A stretch of DNA of 64,000 bases from assembly GCA_007449985.2 (NCBI GenBank), contig VIIQ02000255.1, positions 1 through 64,000 on the forward strand, in the 5' to 3' direction. The notes below the pieces were generated by a model. The model was not told the origin of the DNA. It saw nothing but the letters and a program-made list of their open reading frames with translations, and did not search any database. How positions within the stretch are numbered: the stretch's first letter is position 1; each line of letters begins with the position of its first letter. Below, piece by piece: positions 21,901-32,648 of the stretch. A program made the position numbers and the translations under genes. The DNA is from Desmodesmus armatus (taxonomy: Eukaryota; Chlorophyta; Chlorophyceae; Sphaeropleales; Scenedesmaceae).

Positions 21901-23996
21901 CTGGGGGACCTGGGGGGCCAGGAGGGCCTGCAGACAACAGCACCAGCAGATGCAGAACAGTACTGGTTAATAGCCGGTCTGGTCATCGAGCCAGGCGCAC
22001 ATACTACTGTAGTACAGTTACAGCTACAGTATTTGGCATGGCACAGCCAGCAATCTGAAAGGGGGACAGACGCTCATGGGGGGAACGGATGGGAGATACA
22101 TGCAGTGCAATGCAGTCACACGTCAAGTTGGCTACCAGGAGCAAAGCTTCCTGTAGCAGCTGCGGCACCCACTGTAGCCAGCTGCCGTTTCAAGCACCGC
22201 TGCGCACACTCTCTTCCAGCATATATTAGGCCAGGTCGTGTCACAGCACGCATTCTGCTGGATAAGCGCACGTGCTGAGGCTGTTATGTGCAGCAGGTGT
22301 GGCTTACCAGGAGTACCGGGAGTGCCGGGGGTACCAGGAGGGCCCGGAGGGCCTGGTGGGGCAGGGGGAGCAGGGGGGTCAGGGTCACCTGCAAGGTGGG
22401 CACAACAGCAAGGCAATGGTGTCAGCGCTTGGGTCAGCAGCTACAATGTTCTGGAGGAGCGGACGCTAAGGTCTGGTGCTGCATTGAAGCTGCAACATGC
22501 AGAGGTCTGCAAGCTGGAGTCGTAAGTGGTACACACTGCCAGGTGCAGATCAATGAGGTTCCCAAAGCCTTGCACGAAGCAGTCCCGCACAAACTCCCAC
22601 ACCACATGGGTGACTGACACAGTCATACATCCAAAACTTTCGTACGGTACGCCCTTGAGCTACCATTCAACAGAAGAAAAACAATCAAGCCCTTCTCACC
22701 TTGTCCCCCACCGCTGCTGCTTCCAGAGCCGCCACTGCTGCCGCCCCAGCCGCCACTGCTGCCGCCCCACCCACTGCTGCCGCCACTGCTGCCGCCGCAG
22801 CCGCTGCAGCCGCCAGTGCTGCTGACGCCGCCGCTGCTCTGCCAGCCGCCGCCACTACCACCGCCAAAGGACCAGCAACCACCCCCCAGGGTCAAGAGTC
22901 CCCCTGTGCCATCGCAGGTTCCCTGCATCCCCGAGAGCCAGTACAGCTGCCGCCGGTTGTTATTGTCCTTGGGACACTGATGGTCGTTGCGGCCCCATTC
23001 GGTCCACGGTGCGTAGCGGCCTCGGCGGCCGGTGTTCCAGTTGCGGACGCGCCCGGCGCGGTCGTACCAACCCCTGCGGTTGTAGTTGTAAGACCAGCGG
23101 CGCAGCTCCCTGCAGCCGTAGCAGCGGCTGGCGCTGGTGTAGCCGCCGTTCCAGCCGCCGCCGTTCTGCCAGCCGCGTGTGTGCATCGCGCGCACGACGC
23201 TGCCGTTGCTGGTGGTTGTGGTGTTGACTGACATGGCCTGGATGCTGAAGGCGCGAACGGAAGGCTCTGAGGTGCTGTTTGCGCTGGCTGCGGAGGCAGT
23301 CCTGCTCTTGGCTTGGATGGAGGAGATACGGTACCCCTCATAGCCTCCGCTGGCATCACAGTAAGCCTGCTGTCCATTCGTGAGGCTGAATGCAAGCCCC
23401 ACCACCACACCGCCGTTGCGCGCGACGTCAACCTTCCAAACCCCGACACCGTTGGGGATCTGGATGAGGGTGCCTGGGCGGGTGTTGGCTGTGCAGACAG
23501 TAAAGGGGGACCTGGCACCGCGGGCGCGGTAGGACACGCCTACGATGCTTGTTTCGCAGTCGTCGTAGTGGCAGCTGATGGTGTCGATGGGGACGGAGCA
23601 GTCCTGGGGCTTCCACCAGGCGCCAGAGGAGCCCTGGTTGTTGCTGCCCCTGCCCCAACTGACCCGCTGCTGCTGCTGTTGTTGCTGCTGCCGCTGCTGG
23701 TCCTGCTGCTGCTGCTGCTGCCGCTGTTGGTCTTGATGTTGTTGCTGCTGCTGCTGCTGTTGCTGTTGGTCCGTTTGTTGTTGTTGCTGCTGATCCTGCT
23801 GCTGCTGTCCCCCTCCATTTTGGTACTTTTCAAGCAGCTTTTCATATGCTGTCTTCTCCTGCAGCAGCTGCCTGCCAGCTGCAGCAGCAGCTGCTGTACT
23901 GTGTGAGGGGACCCTGAGTGTTGGGAGGTCCCGTGCAAGCACTGCAACGGCAAGAGCAACAGCAGGCAGGCAGCTTACATCGTCAGTGAGCACCAA
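18964..23996 (-). CDS. secreted collagen-like, Pro/Ser-rich, Cys-rich wall protein
   Basis: Probable extracellular-matrix protein. Exons in reading order: 23996-22700, 22388-22308, 21927-21901, 21621-21559, 21375-21286, 21075-20359, 20001-18964; about 1100 residues. The N-terminus has a hydrophobic segment (CLPAVALAVAVLA) that could be a signal peptide, followed by a long Gln tract, a Cys-containing globular part (CSVPIDTISCHYDDC) and a Gly/Ser-rich stretch. Four small exons then code Gly-X-Y triplets (GPPGPPGTPGTPGTPG type). Exon 6 codes a Pro/Ser-rich rod like volvocalean hydroxyproline-rich glycoproteins. The last exon has 19 cysteines and repeated YQ-V strands. Exon 6 cannot be read in one frame: at least two single-base losses in C runs are needed. 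I do not recognise the C-terminal domain; it is not a clear pherophorin domain. The true start could lie in an upstream exon. Confidence 0.75.
21286..22388 (-). other. collagen-like exon cassette
   Basis: Exons of 81, 27, 63 and 90 bp, all multiples of 9, each beginning and ending in phase 1 so that a glycine codon G|GN is split at every junction. They code 9, 3, 7 and 10 triplets of Gly-Pro/Thr/Ala-Pro. The 90-bp exon has three triplets with Ala or Pro where Gly is expected. Confidence 0.85.
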
Positions 23997-25655
23997 ACAT
24001 GCGCGTTGGGGAGTCCAGCACCCTCAAGGAAGGGTACTCAGGGAAGTACTCAACGATCCGTGACCCGCTGCGGTGGCAGGAGCAAGTCGGGCGTTTGCAG
24101 GCTTACCTGTTGATGATGTTATCAGCAAGCATATAACGAATGTGTTGAAGAAGGACAACATGTTGCAGCTGTTCTGGGCTTCTTCTGTTGGACAGTAGAC
24201 TGACTGTCAGTGGGTTTATTACTGTTCAATGTCGTGGGGCTTTTCTTTGAATGTCACTGACTTCACAGACTGTTGTCCTCTTGCGCGCGGAGTGTCCCTG
24301 TGTTGTTCATGTGGGAGTGCTTCGCTGCTCGTTCATACGGACAAATACGATCTTGACCACGGAATAACACATGTTGCCGCTAGTAAGCAAATGTGTACGA
24401 TAGACATAAGAAAAGGCATATCAGTGCATTCAGGTCATGATTTGACAAGGTAACCAGCACTCCCCACCGTACACGTATCCGCCGGAACAAGGCTGTATAT
24501 GCCTAGAAAGCACGCTCAGTTTGTATCAAGTCTAATTCATTTCGTAATGCGCCCGTGCGAGCGCTGCTCCGTGCGGTGCAGCAGCAACTTTGAGTCACCC
24601 TCGATGGTGACTCATTTCCCCGGTTTCTTCCTGACTTCTCAGTCCGCCCTTCAACCAGACACATGTTTGAGTTGACATTTCTAGATACCATTATCACAGC
24701 ACGCTCTGCAGTGCACCAGTGCATGTATTGCAAGGCAGGTTGGTCTTTTTGGGCCGTCACAGCCACTGGACCAGGAAGCAAAGCTTGACACAGGCCAGCT
24801 GGCAGGTTGACCAGCGCCTCAGACCTTAAAACAGCAATGCAAGCGACGCCAGCATCACTGCTGTCGAATAGGCGTCATTGAGGGCTGTGGTCACTCATAT
24901 GACCATGCTGGATTATGTAATTGATCTGCCTGTTCATGTGCAGCAGTTGCGTGAAGTAGTCTTCTTGGCTGTAAGTCTGGCTCAGCTAGTAGGCTAGTCT
25001 TCATAATGATGATTGATGTAGGTGGTTGATTGACAGCCATGCGTGATGCTTTCTTCTTGCCACCAAAAGGTGTGAGTGGCTCACACCTGCCTGGTGGGCG
25101 GCGGAGTGGCGGGTGCACTGCATGTGACATGAACATGTACAGCCATGCCTGACTGTTGTCGTGGCAAGAATAACATCAGGCTCTACAGAAGCACTGCAAC
25201 CACGGCACAGTGGTTGCCACCACAACAGCCTGGGTCAACCTGGCCAGCAGCTCCCAAACTAGGGCCAGTTGAAAGTGGTACAGTAACTAGCCAGTTCCAA
25301 CACCATGCAGGTAACCCTGCCTACACAGAACCCCAGTCACATGCCGTCGACCATAGTCGTACAATAAGCAAAACACTGTCCACAAAGCCTACCCATCGAA
25401 TGTACAGAGCAGGTGATAACACCAAACAGCAGCACGTGGTGCTTTGCACATACGCAGTCAAGCAAAGCATAGACCACACTGACTACCCAAACTAGCATAC
25501 ATGCACAACGCCTGCAAAAAAACATCACCGACCAAACAAGCAGACATGCAAAACATACCCAGTTGTTCAACCCCCACCATCAAAACAAGGAGGCAACCAG
25601 CACCATTTGCACTTAAGAAACACGCGCACCAGCATCCAAAACCACGACACACGTA
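23997..25655. other. intergenic region between two minus-strand genes
   Basis: Holds the upstream region of the collagen-like gene and the 3' flank of the OPR gene. Base composition is more even than in the exons. I see no supportable exon, RNA gene or repeat. Confidence 0.45.
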
Positions 25656-28600
25656 TCAAAACTGCCAGGCGCAAACAAAATCAGCGGGCGACGCGCTGCT
25701 GCCAACTCCCAGCTGTGCAGCCCGCAGCAGCAACGCCCGCTGCAGCTGCTCCGGCACACACCCGACACTGCTGCCGCTGCTGTCACCGCTGCTGCCATCC
25801 TCACCCCCGCTGTCGCTGCTGCTGCATATAGTGCTGCCGCCAACACCGCTGCTGCTGCTGCTGCTGCTGCCCCACACACCCAACGCCACCAGCCCAAACA
25901 TCACATTACTGAGCTCCCTCTGTCCCAGCTCCCCAACCAACCCCTCCAGATGCAGCAGGATCGTAGCCCACCAGGTCCCACCGGGCTGATACCCCAACCT
26001 CCCCAGCGCCCACAGCACACAGGCAAACGCCCTCGGCTCCAATTGGTGCGAATCTAGCTGCAGCCGCGAAAGCAGTTGCTCCATAAAGGCGGGGTTTGGC
26101 CGGTGCTGAAGCTTCGCCAGCACGCAAAGCAGCTGGCAAGCAGCCGGCGGCTGCAGTTCTGCAAGGTGCCGCTGCAGCACTGGGACCACTGCCATAAGGA
26201 CAGCACCTGGCAGCCGCTGCTGCATCCTCAAACTGGCCCACAGGATCACTGTGAGGCTCTGGGCGTTGGCAGGGTGGGCCGGGTGGGCCAGGTTTGACTG
26301 CATCTGGGACCAGAAGTGGGCCAGCCAGGCCTGGCTGGGCCAGCAGTAGCTGGGGAGCTGGCTGGCAGACCAGAGCAGCTGTGCAACATCAACCAACGTC
26401 AGCCGCTGCTGCTGCTGCTTCTGCTGATGCTGCCATCGCTCCTGCTGGTGGGGTTCTGTGGGTATGAATGCTGCTGCTGCAACATCATCCCAACTATAGC
26501 TGCTGCTGCTGCGGTTGGGGTGCACCTCAGGTTGAGTCATCTGCCATGTCAGCTTGAACCAACTCTGCAGCTGCGATTCAGACAAACCAGCGATGCTGCC
26601 CTGCTTCGAAGATAGGAGGGCACCATCCTCCTGCTGCTGCTGCGGCGGTGGCGACTGCGGCGAAGCCTGCTGTAGTTGGGGTGCGTCCCTGAGTGCTGTG
26701 TGCGTGCACGTCTGGCCCGCTTGCTCCTGTTCAAATAGCGCCCGCCTACTGAATGAGCTCAAGGCGCTGCTGCTGGCGCCAGCAGCGGCGGTGCTTCTAC
26801 TGCTGCTGGTGCTGCTGCTTCTGCTCCTGCCGCTGCTGCTGCTGTCCTGTGCGTTGGCGGTCCCCTGCTGACGAGTGAACGTTGCAACTGCCCAGGTGAT
26901 GTGCGCAAAATCCTGCAGCAGCAACGCAGACAGCAGATGCGACAGCAATGCAGAGCATGAGTCAAGCACAGATCAATCAGCGGTACACCCCCGCCGGCAG
27001 CAATAAGGGGCTTCCAAACGTCAAGTTATAGATGACAGTGCACCCACCAGCAACAGTATGGGAGTTCAATGCACCATCAGCCTCACAGCACGATGGCACT
27101 CGCCTCACCCAGCACCTTAGACCTTCAAGTAGCTGGGCGCAACCTGTGTGGAAACCTGACTGACCGTCAGAAACAGAACCCCACCACATTCAATTCACAC
27201 CCACCTGTGTAGTTGCACCCTGCAGCTTGTAGCTGCTCAAGCTGATCCCGCCCAGTAGTGCCGACAACATCTGGGGCCCTGGCTTCTGTCCCAAGGCTGC
27301 CAGGGCCCACAGCAGCATGGCGGTGTCACGAGCTGAGAAGCGGGCCAGCTGACTGGAGGCGGCTGCCAGTACTGCTGACAACCAGGGTTTAGGGGGCGTC
27401 ACGGCTAGCCGGGCATGGCCCCACAGCACCTGCAAGATGGGGATAGGAGAATTGCAGCAGCAGGGGTGTGGCAGATAGCAACAGCCCAGACGTTCTTAAC
27501 TCCCATGTGTTTGCACCGAGTTTCCACCAGCAGTGCAGTCTGCCGGAGCATAAGGGGGTGTCACGACTAGACGAGCATGGCCACGAAGCACACGCAAGAC
27601 AGCAGCAGGAGAATTGCAGCAGCACGGAATGAATGTCTTGGATGTGAGAAGAACACCCGGCTGCTGCCCCATGCAGCATGGGCCATGCGCTACAAGGATT
27701 TCAGCAGTCCTGCCAACCAGGGCTGCAACAGCCAGGGAAGCATGGCCTCACACCAACTGCAGGACGGTACTGTGAAGGTAGCAAGGTTGCACCAGCACCC
27801 ACCTGGCTTATGTCCCTGGGCCCAAGCCTCTCCAGCTGCTGCATCACTGAATCCTGCAGCGCAGCCACCCACTGAGCCCCAGGCTGCAACTTCAGCGCCA
27901 CCACGCCTTGCAGCATCATACACAGCTCCTGGGGTGTGGCGCCGGCCAGGCCCCCCGCAATGCATGCAGCCTCAAAGTGTGACATCCAGCTGGCGGGAGG
28001 GACCTGCAGCAGCCAGCAGCAGTTGTCACAACTCTCAAAAACTATGTGAGGGTGCTACTGGGTAGTGGTGCTGGTGCTGGTGCTGCTGTTGCTGCTTCTG
28101 GAGTGCTGCTCCTGCAGCATCAACACAAATGCGTTTCTCCCCCTCCTGTTGAACCAGTACGACTATGATGGAGGATGGCACTGAAGTTCGCAGATTGAAC
28201 CAACAGAAGGAACATACGTAACCCTGCAGCATACCGTGCCAACTGCAATCCTGCTGCACAACAATCAAGAGCTGCCGGGCCGACTCACAGCATACCGTAC
28301 CTGCTGCAGTTTGCCAGCTGCTGATATGGCTGTGGCAAGCTCCCTCGGCTGGTAGCTGTGCAGCAAGGGGGTGCTGGCTGCCCAGTAGCAACCCCACCAT
28401 GCAGCACTAGGCTGGTGGCCTAGGCAGGCATAGCTCTGCACAGCATGACGCAGCACGGCACGGCACACGACGGAGGGTGAACATACTGCATGTCAGGCAT
28501 GTGACGTTGATATCCAACACTATCAAAGCAGAGGACCGTGGAAGAGAGTACAGAGGAAATTAAGGAGGCGGCAACATGTTCCTCGACTACACCTCTGTGC

Positions 28601-28836
28601 TGTACAGTGCCAGCAGCAAGCTTCATTTCACACCAGCAATGTCAAATGCTCGAACCCAGCCAGCTGAAATAGCTCCTTCATTGAAACTCACCCAGCACAA
28701 CGTTGACAGCTGCTGTGGCTGCACCGCTGTGCCTGCCTGGCCACCACTGCCAATGCTGCTCCTGTTGCTGCTGCTGTTACCGACATCCACGCCCCAGCAC
28801 CAGCCGTCACTCCCACTGCTGCTGGAGGCACCCCAA

Positions 28837-28872
<36 letters not shown>

Positions 28873-29957
28873 GGCAGCAGTGCTGCATGCTGCTGCAGGT
28901 GTGGCGGCAGGAGGTGCGGCAGCTGCTGCTGCTGTCTGGCTGCTTGCAGCACCTGCACTGCAGCTGGCTGGGGGAGCTGCACAGTGGACAGCAGCTGCAG
29001 GGAGTGCAGTTCCAGCTGCTCGATCAAGCTGCTGCTGCACACCTCCTGCTGCTGCTGCTGTTGTTGGATGAAGCTGCTGCTGCACGCCTTGTGTTGCTGC
29101 TGCCGGGGCGTCTGAATGCTGCTGGGGAGCCACTCATCCAACACGTGCTGCTGCTGCTGCTGGTGCTGCTGCTGTTGTTGTTGGTGGTGGCTGACGGGCC
29201 AAGCAAACTGTGACGCTTCCTGCTGCTGCTGCTGCTGCTGCTGCAGGGTATCGTATCCTGCTGGTGACTGTGGCGACAGCAGCTGCTGCTGGCCCATGAG
29301 GGTGGTCAGTTTCTTGAAGACAGCACTGATATGGATGATGTTGAGCTGTGTGCTGTGCTGTTGGTACAGCTGCTGCAGCTCCTGGGTACTGCTGCAGTCC
29401 ATGATGTCACGAGTCAGCTTGCGTGACATGCGCACAGACGCAGTACCTGCTGCTGCAGGTGCTGATGCGGTGTGTCCTGCACTGCGCCCGCTGCTGCTGT
29501 GACGCTTGTAGCTACAACTGCTTGAGGGTTGCTGCTGCCGGTGATGCTGCTGCTGAACTTGCAGGTGAGGCATCGCAGGCTGCTCAGCATCTGCTGCTGC
29601 TGCATGGTGCACATATGATGCTGCTTGTGCGGCTGGCGCAGCAACTGCTACAGCTGTAGCGGCAGCAGCTGTGTTGCGGGGCATCGGCACTGCATTGTTG
29701 TGGTTGGTAGGCACAGGGGCTGGTGCTGGGCTGCTGCTGCTGCTTCCAATGCTGCTGTTGCTGGTAGTGCCTTGCCTGCCGCTGCCAGGGCTGCTGCAGG
29801 ATAGGGGACTGCAGTCTGCTGCTGTTGCACTGCACAGCACACGTTTGGGTTGCTGAGCAGTAGCTGCATGCCGCTGCCTGTGCTGCTGCTGAGCTGCCAC
29901 GCCTGGCAGGCAGCAGCTACGTGACAGAACCTGCATGTCTGACTGCTGACCAAGCAA
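25656..29957 (-). CDS. octotricopeptide (OPR)-like organelle RNA-binding protein
   Basis: OPR proteins are helical-repeat factors that bind specific chloroplast or mitochondrial RNAs and control their stability, splicing or translation (Tbc2-type, family knowledge). Exons: 29957-28692, 28435-28301, 28003-27803, 27429-27205, 26912-25656; 3084 bases, 1027 residues, all joins in phase 0. A basic, Ala/Ser-rich N-terminus resembles a transit peptide. Around residue 180 comes the conserved entry helix (RDIMDCSSTQELQQLYQQ ... LNIIHISAVFKKLTTL). Degenerate repeats follow, several completed exactly across splice joins: LSTLCW|SYACLGHQP, RDISQ|VLWGHARL, AMLLWALAALGQKP, VLWALGRLGYQP. Long Gln and Ser tracts interrupt the first and last exons. 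No RAP domain was seen. Target RNA unknown. Confidence 0.87.
27548..27625 (-). repeat. partial copy of OPR exon 4 with a broken acceptor
   Basis: In the intron before exon 4, 27591-27548 repeats the start of that exon (VLRGHARLVVTPP against VLWGHARLAVTPP), and 27592-27625 repeats the preceding intron end. In the copy the acceptor cttgcag has become cttgcgt, so it should not be spliced. Confidence 0.82.
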
Positions 29958-30617
29958 GCAGATTCACTGCGGGAGTGAGGGGAGCGACAGCAGCAGGGGC
30001 ATCAGCAACAGCAGCAGCCTCAGAGCAAGGGGGACGTGCAGCCTGCATGGGACCGAAACAAAGGCGGTGATGTGCAGTTGCTGATGAACAAAGATGGCTG
30101 ATGTATACGCACCATCTGGATTGTTTGGCCAGGGCTGTAGGTGTGAGTGGGTGGGACTGCTGCTCTGTGAACAGCCTGAACCAACAGATGCACCCGCGTG
30201 GACAAGGCAGCCTGAAAGACGACAGTTTGACGTGTTGAGATCGTAGGATATTCAGTGCTTTGAATACAGAGTCAAGGTATTTTGGTACTTTGGACGTTTG
30301 CCTGGCAGGCAGGAGATTCAAAGACACTGCAACACAAACACATCTACAAAAACACAAGAAATGCAAATGCAGCACAATTCATTCTACAGCAGTTGGAGGG
30401 ATCGAGGGCTTTGTGGTTTCTTGGCCAGACTAGCATAACATTTTCGTGCCTTGACCCAAGCTATCACAACATACGCAATCACAAACCGCTGTTGGTCGCG
30501 CCTGTGGTGCCTGCGGATCCCACTGCTGCATCTCATCCCATCCAACAGCAGTAGATCTCACTGGGCAGGCCAGTGAACCCATTGTGCAGGGCATAACAGC
30601 CACGTGCGCAGCTTACA
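29958..30617. promoter_or_regulatory. divergent promoter region of OPR and microprotein genes
   Basis: 660 bp between two start codons pointing away from each other. It should hold both promoters. I see no unambiguous core element. Confidence 0.4.
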
Positions 30618-31405
30618 ATGGGCTCACCCACCCGTGGTGCACTAAAGATAGCCCTAGGAGCGGGAGCCTTGTACTTCCTTGTGATGAGGAACCTAGAGAC
30701 TGCTGCAGAGTGGTACAACCAGAGGTGCGTGGGTGTGAGGCAGTCTGTATGTTCACAGCGTGACTGTTTGCAGTCATTGTCGGTGGTTTGATAGCTTGGC
30801 TTCCATTGAGCACGTGGGCTGCGTGTATCTGTGTGTGCAGGTACCTCCAAAAGATTCATGAGAGGGAGTTGATGCGTTCAATAGCCCAGGTGGGTCCTGA
30901 CAGCTATGCGCAAAAACACATTGGGTTATGAACACCATAGTGGTGAACCAATGTGGGTTGGTACTGGCTGGCTGCCACTGTTGAGCAGCAACACATTGTA
31001 GGCTGAAGGTCAGCATATTCTGCCCGATCGGAGCAGACACTACATTGTGCTTAGCATGCTGGTAGCATCCCGCTCAGCATGCTGCTGTCAGAGATTCCAG
31101 GTTTCTTCTGTCTTGCAGAAAAGAGGCTTGCAGCTAGGTCCAATTGCGCATTTCAGGGCAGGGATATCATAAAGCGGAGGCCTTTTCATCCCAATGTTTC
31201 AGCCCCTGGCACTCGCATGACATGCCCCAGCAGCAAGGATGCTCACTTTCATCAGTGCCTTTCAGGGCACTTGTTATTTGTTATTCTGGTATCTGTGCGA
31301 CACAATGGCACAAATGGTCAATACTCCCACTGAAGCTGCATGTGTACACTTTTCCTGCCCTCCCTTTTGCAGGAGAAAGCCGCTATGATTCAGCAGAGCA
31401 ACTAA
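30618..31405 (+). CDS. 62-residue single-pass membrane microprotein
   Basis: Three exons fit exactly: 30618-30724, 30841-30889 and 31373-31405 (189 bases with stop). The N-terminus MGSPTRGALKIALGAGALYF carries a hydrophobic segment (about residues 8-24) followed by a charged helix (WYNQRYLQKIHERELMRSIA, then QEKAAMIQQSN). The layout of a short N-terminal anchor with a basic/acidic helix is common among small mitochondrial inner-membrane and assembly proteins, but I do not recognise the family. An alternative third exon at about 31120 (acceptor gtcttgcag) would give a different short tail ending at a TAA near 31172. Confidence 0.6.
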
Positions 31406-32648
31406 TGCAGCCACAAGCAGGATGATGTTACCTGCAACACCTGCCAGCTGTGCGCGATGGTGTGTGTGCTGATGCCAGGAATGCAGCACAGCAGCAGGCT
31501 GCAGGACCGGATTGTCAACACCGAGTTTGCGATGCGTACGCCGGCACGCGGCTGTTCCTGCAATGTTGGTCCTCACAGCATCACCACAGCTGTGCAGCGC
31601 TAGCGTGAGCTGTGCAAAGAAGTCAGGCACTACAGCGCAAATTGCCAGCGCGCTGCCTGACAAATACATCAGCTACTTGCAGCAGGCCGCTCCGGTACCG
31701 TTGTCGTTGTGGTGCAGCCTTGCCGGCTGGTCTGGTTTGTACGTGTGTTACTGTGTGTTGCTTGGAAGCAGCAGCGCCTGGCATGGGACCACAGCCGCAT
31801 GCAAAACTGGGATTCAGTTGTTGGCAGCCAGACAGTACAGCTGAATGCTTGAGAGCTGGCCGCCGTTGCTGTTCGTGTGCTGGTGCAGTTTGTAAGCTTG
31901 CAGTCACAGTCTTGAAAGACGGGCAGGCGAGGATCACACCCTTACAGGGTGCCATATTACGTACATGTGTTGTGGTGGTGTTGTAAACAGTCATTTTACT
32001 TTGGTCAATAGGGGGGCAGATCCCATGGGTTAGCCACAAACCGGCACAACAGCCGAGGGAAGCAGACTCGGGCAGGGGGGCCCGAAGCAGGGTTTCACCG
32101 ATATGCACAGTTGAAGACCTCACTTTGAAAGCATGGTGTCACACAGTGAAGCATCATCAAAGAAAGATTTGCCTTATGAAGCAGAGGGAGACAGTCATTG
32201 CAACTCTCCTGCCGATCTCATTACAAGTCTGCGCCCCATGTGCACAAGGTGAGGCAATGGCATAGGTCTTGTGTCTGCCTGTGAACCCAGCAAAGAGTCT
32301 TCAAAGCTCAGCTCCACAGATAGTTGATTGCCTTTACGTGGCCCTCAATCTGCCAGCGCGACCTTGCACAGTTCCCTCTGAGGGACATGCTGTGGTGATT
32401 GGGTGTCTGACTGTCTGTCTTCGAACATCTCACTCAGTCAAGTTTCGCAACGACGTCTGCCAATCAGCCAAGGTCATCAACTATTGCTAAGGGTCTTGTT
32501 CTTGTCGCGTGTACATCGGTGCGCAGTGCAATTAGGGACATCGCAAGTTTGTGAGATGATCTCACAATGAGATCCAGCAGTTGCGCATCAGTAAGTAAGG
32601 CCTTCAGGCATCGAGCACCGCCCTCATATACAAACAAAGTAATCAACT
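31406..32648. other. intergenic region holding dispersed repeat copy 1
   Basis: No supportable exon. About a third of the stretch is the repeat at 31609-32055. Poly(A)-like TGTAA motifs occur near 31889 and 31981. Confidence 0.5.
31609..32055 (+). repeat. dispersed repeat A, copy 1
   Basis: About 450 bp similar along its length to 37786-38247 in the same orientation. Shared blocks include agtcaggcact, acatcagctacttg, cttggaagca, gtcttgaaagac and acagtcatttgactttggtc-like acagtcattttactttggtc. The copies differ by many substitutions and small indels. Confidence 0.85.

Noticed and set aside
22700..23996. pherophorin assignment for the collagen-like gene
   Set aside because: The Pro-rich rod and Cys-rich ends are reminiscent, but I could not find the pherophorin domain pattern, so no family name is given.
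24229..24453. 74-codon plus-strand frame
   Set aside because: No start context, splice sites or family resemblance; treated as chance.
28576..29213. plus-strand Cys/Leu-rich frames
   Set aside because: They are the antisense of CAG-encoded Gln tracts in OPR exon 1.
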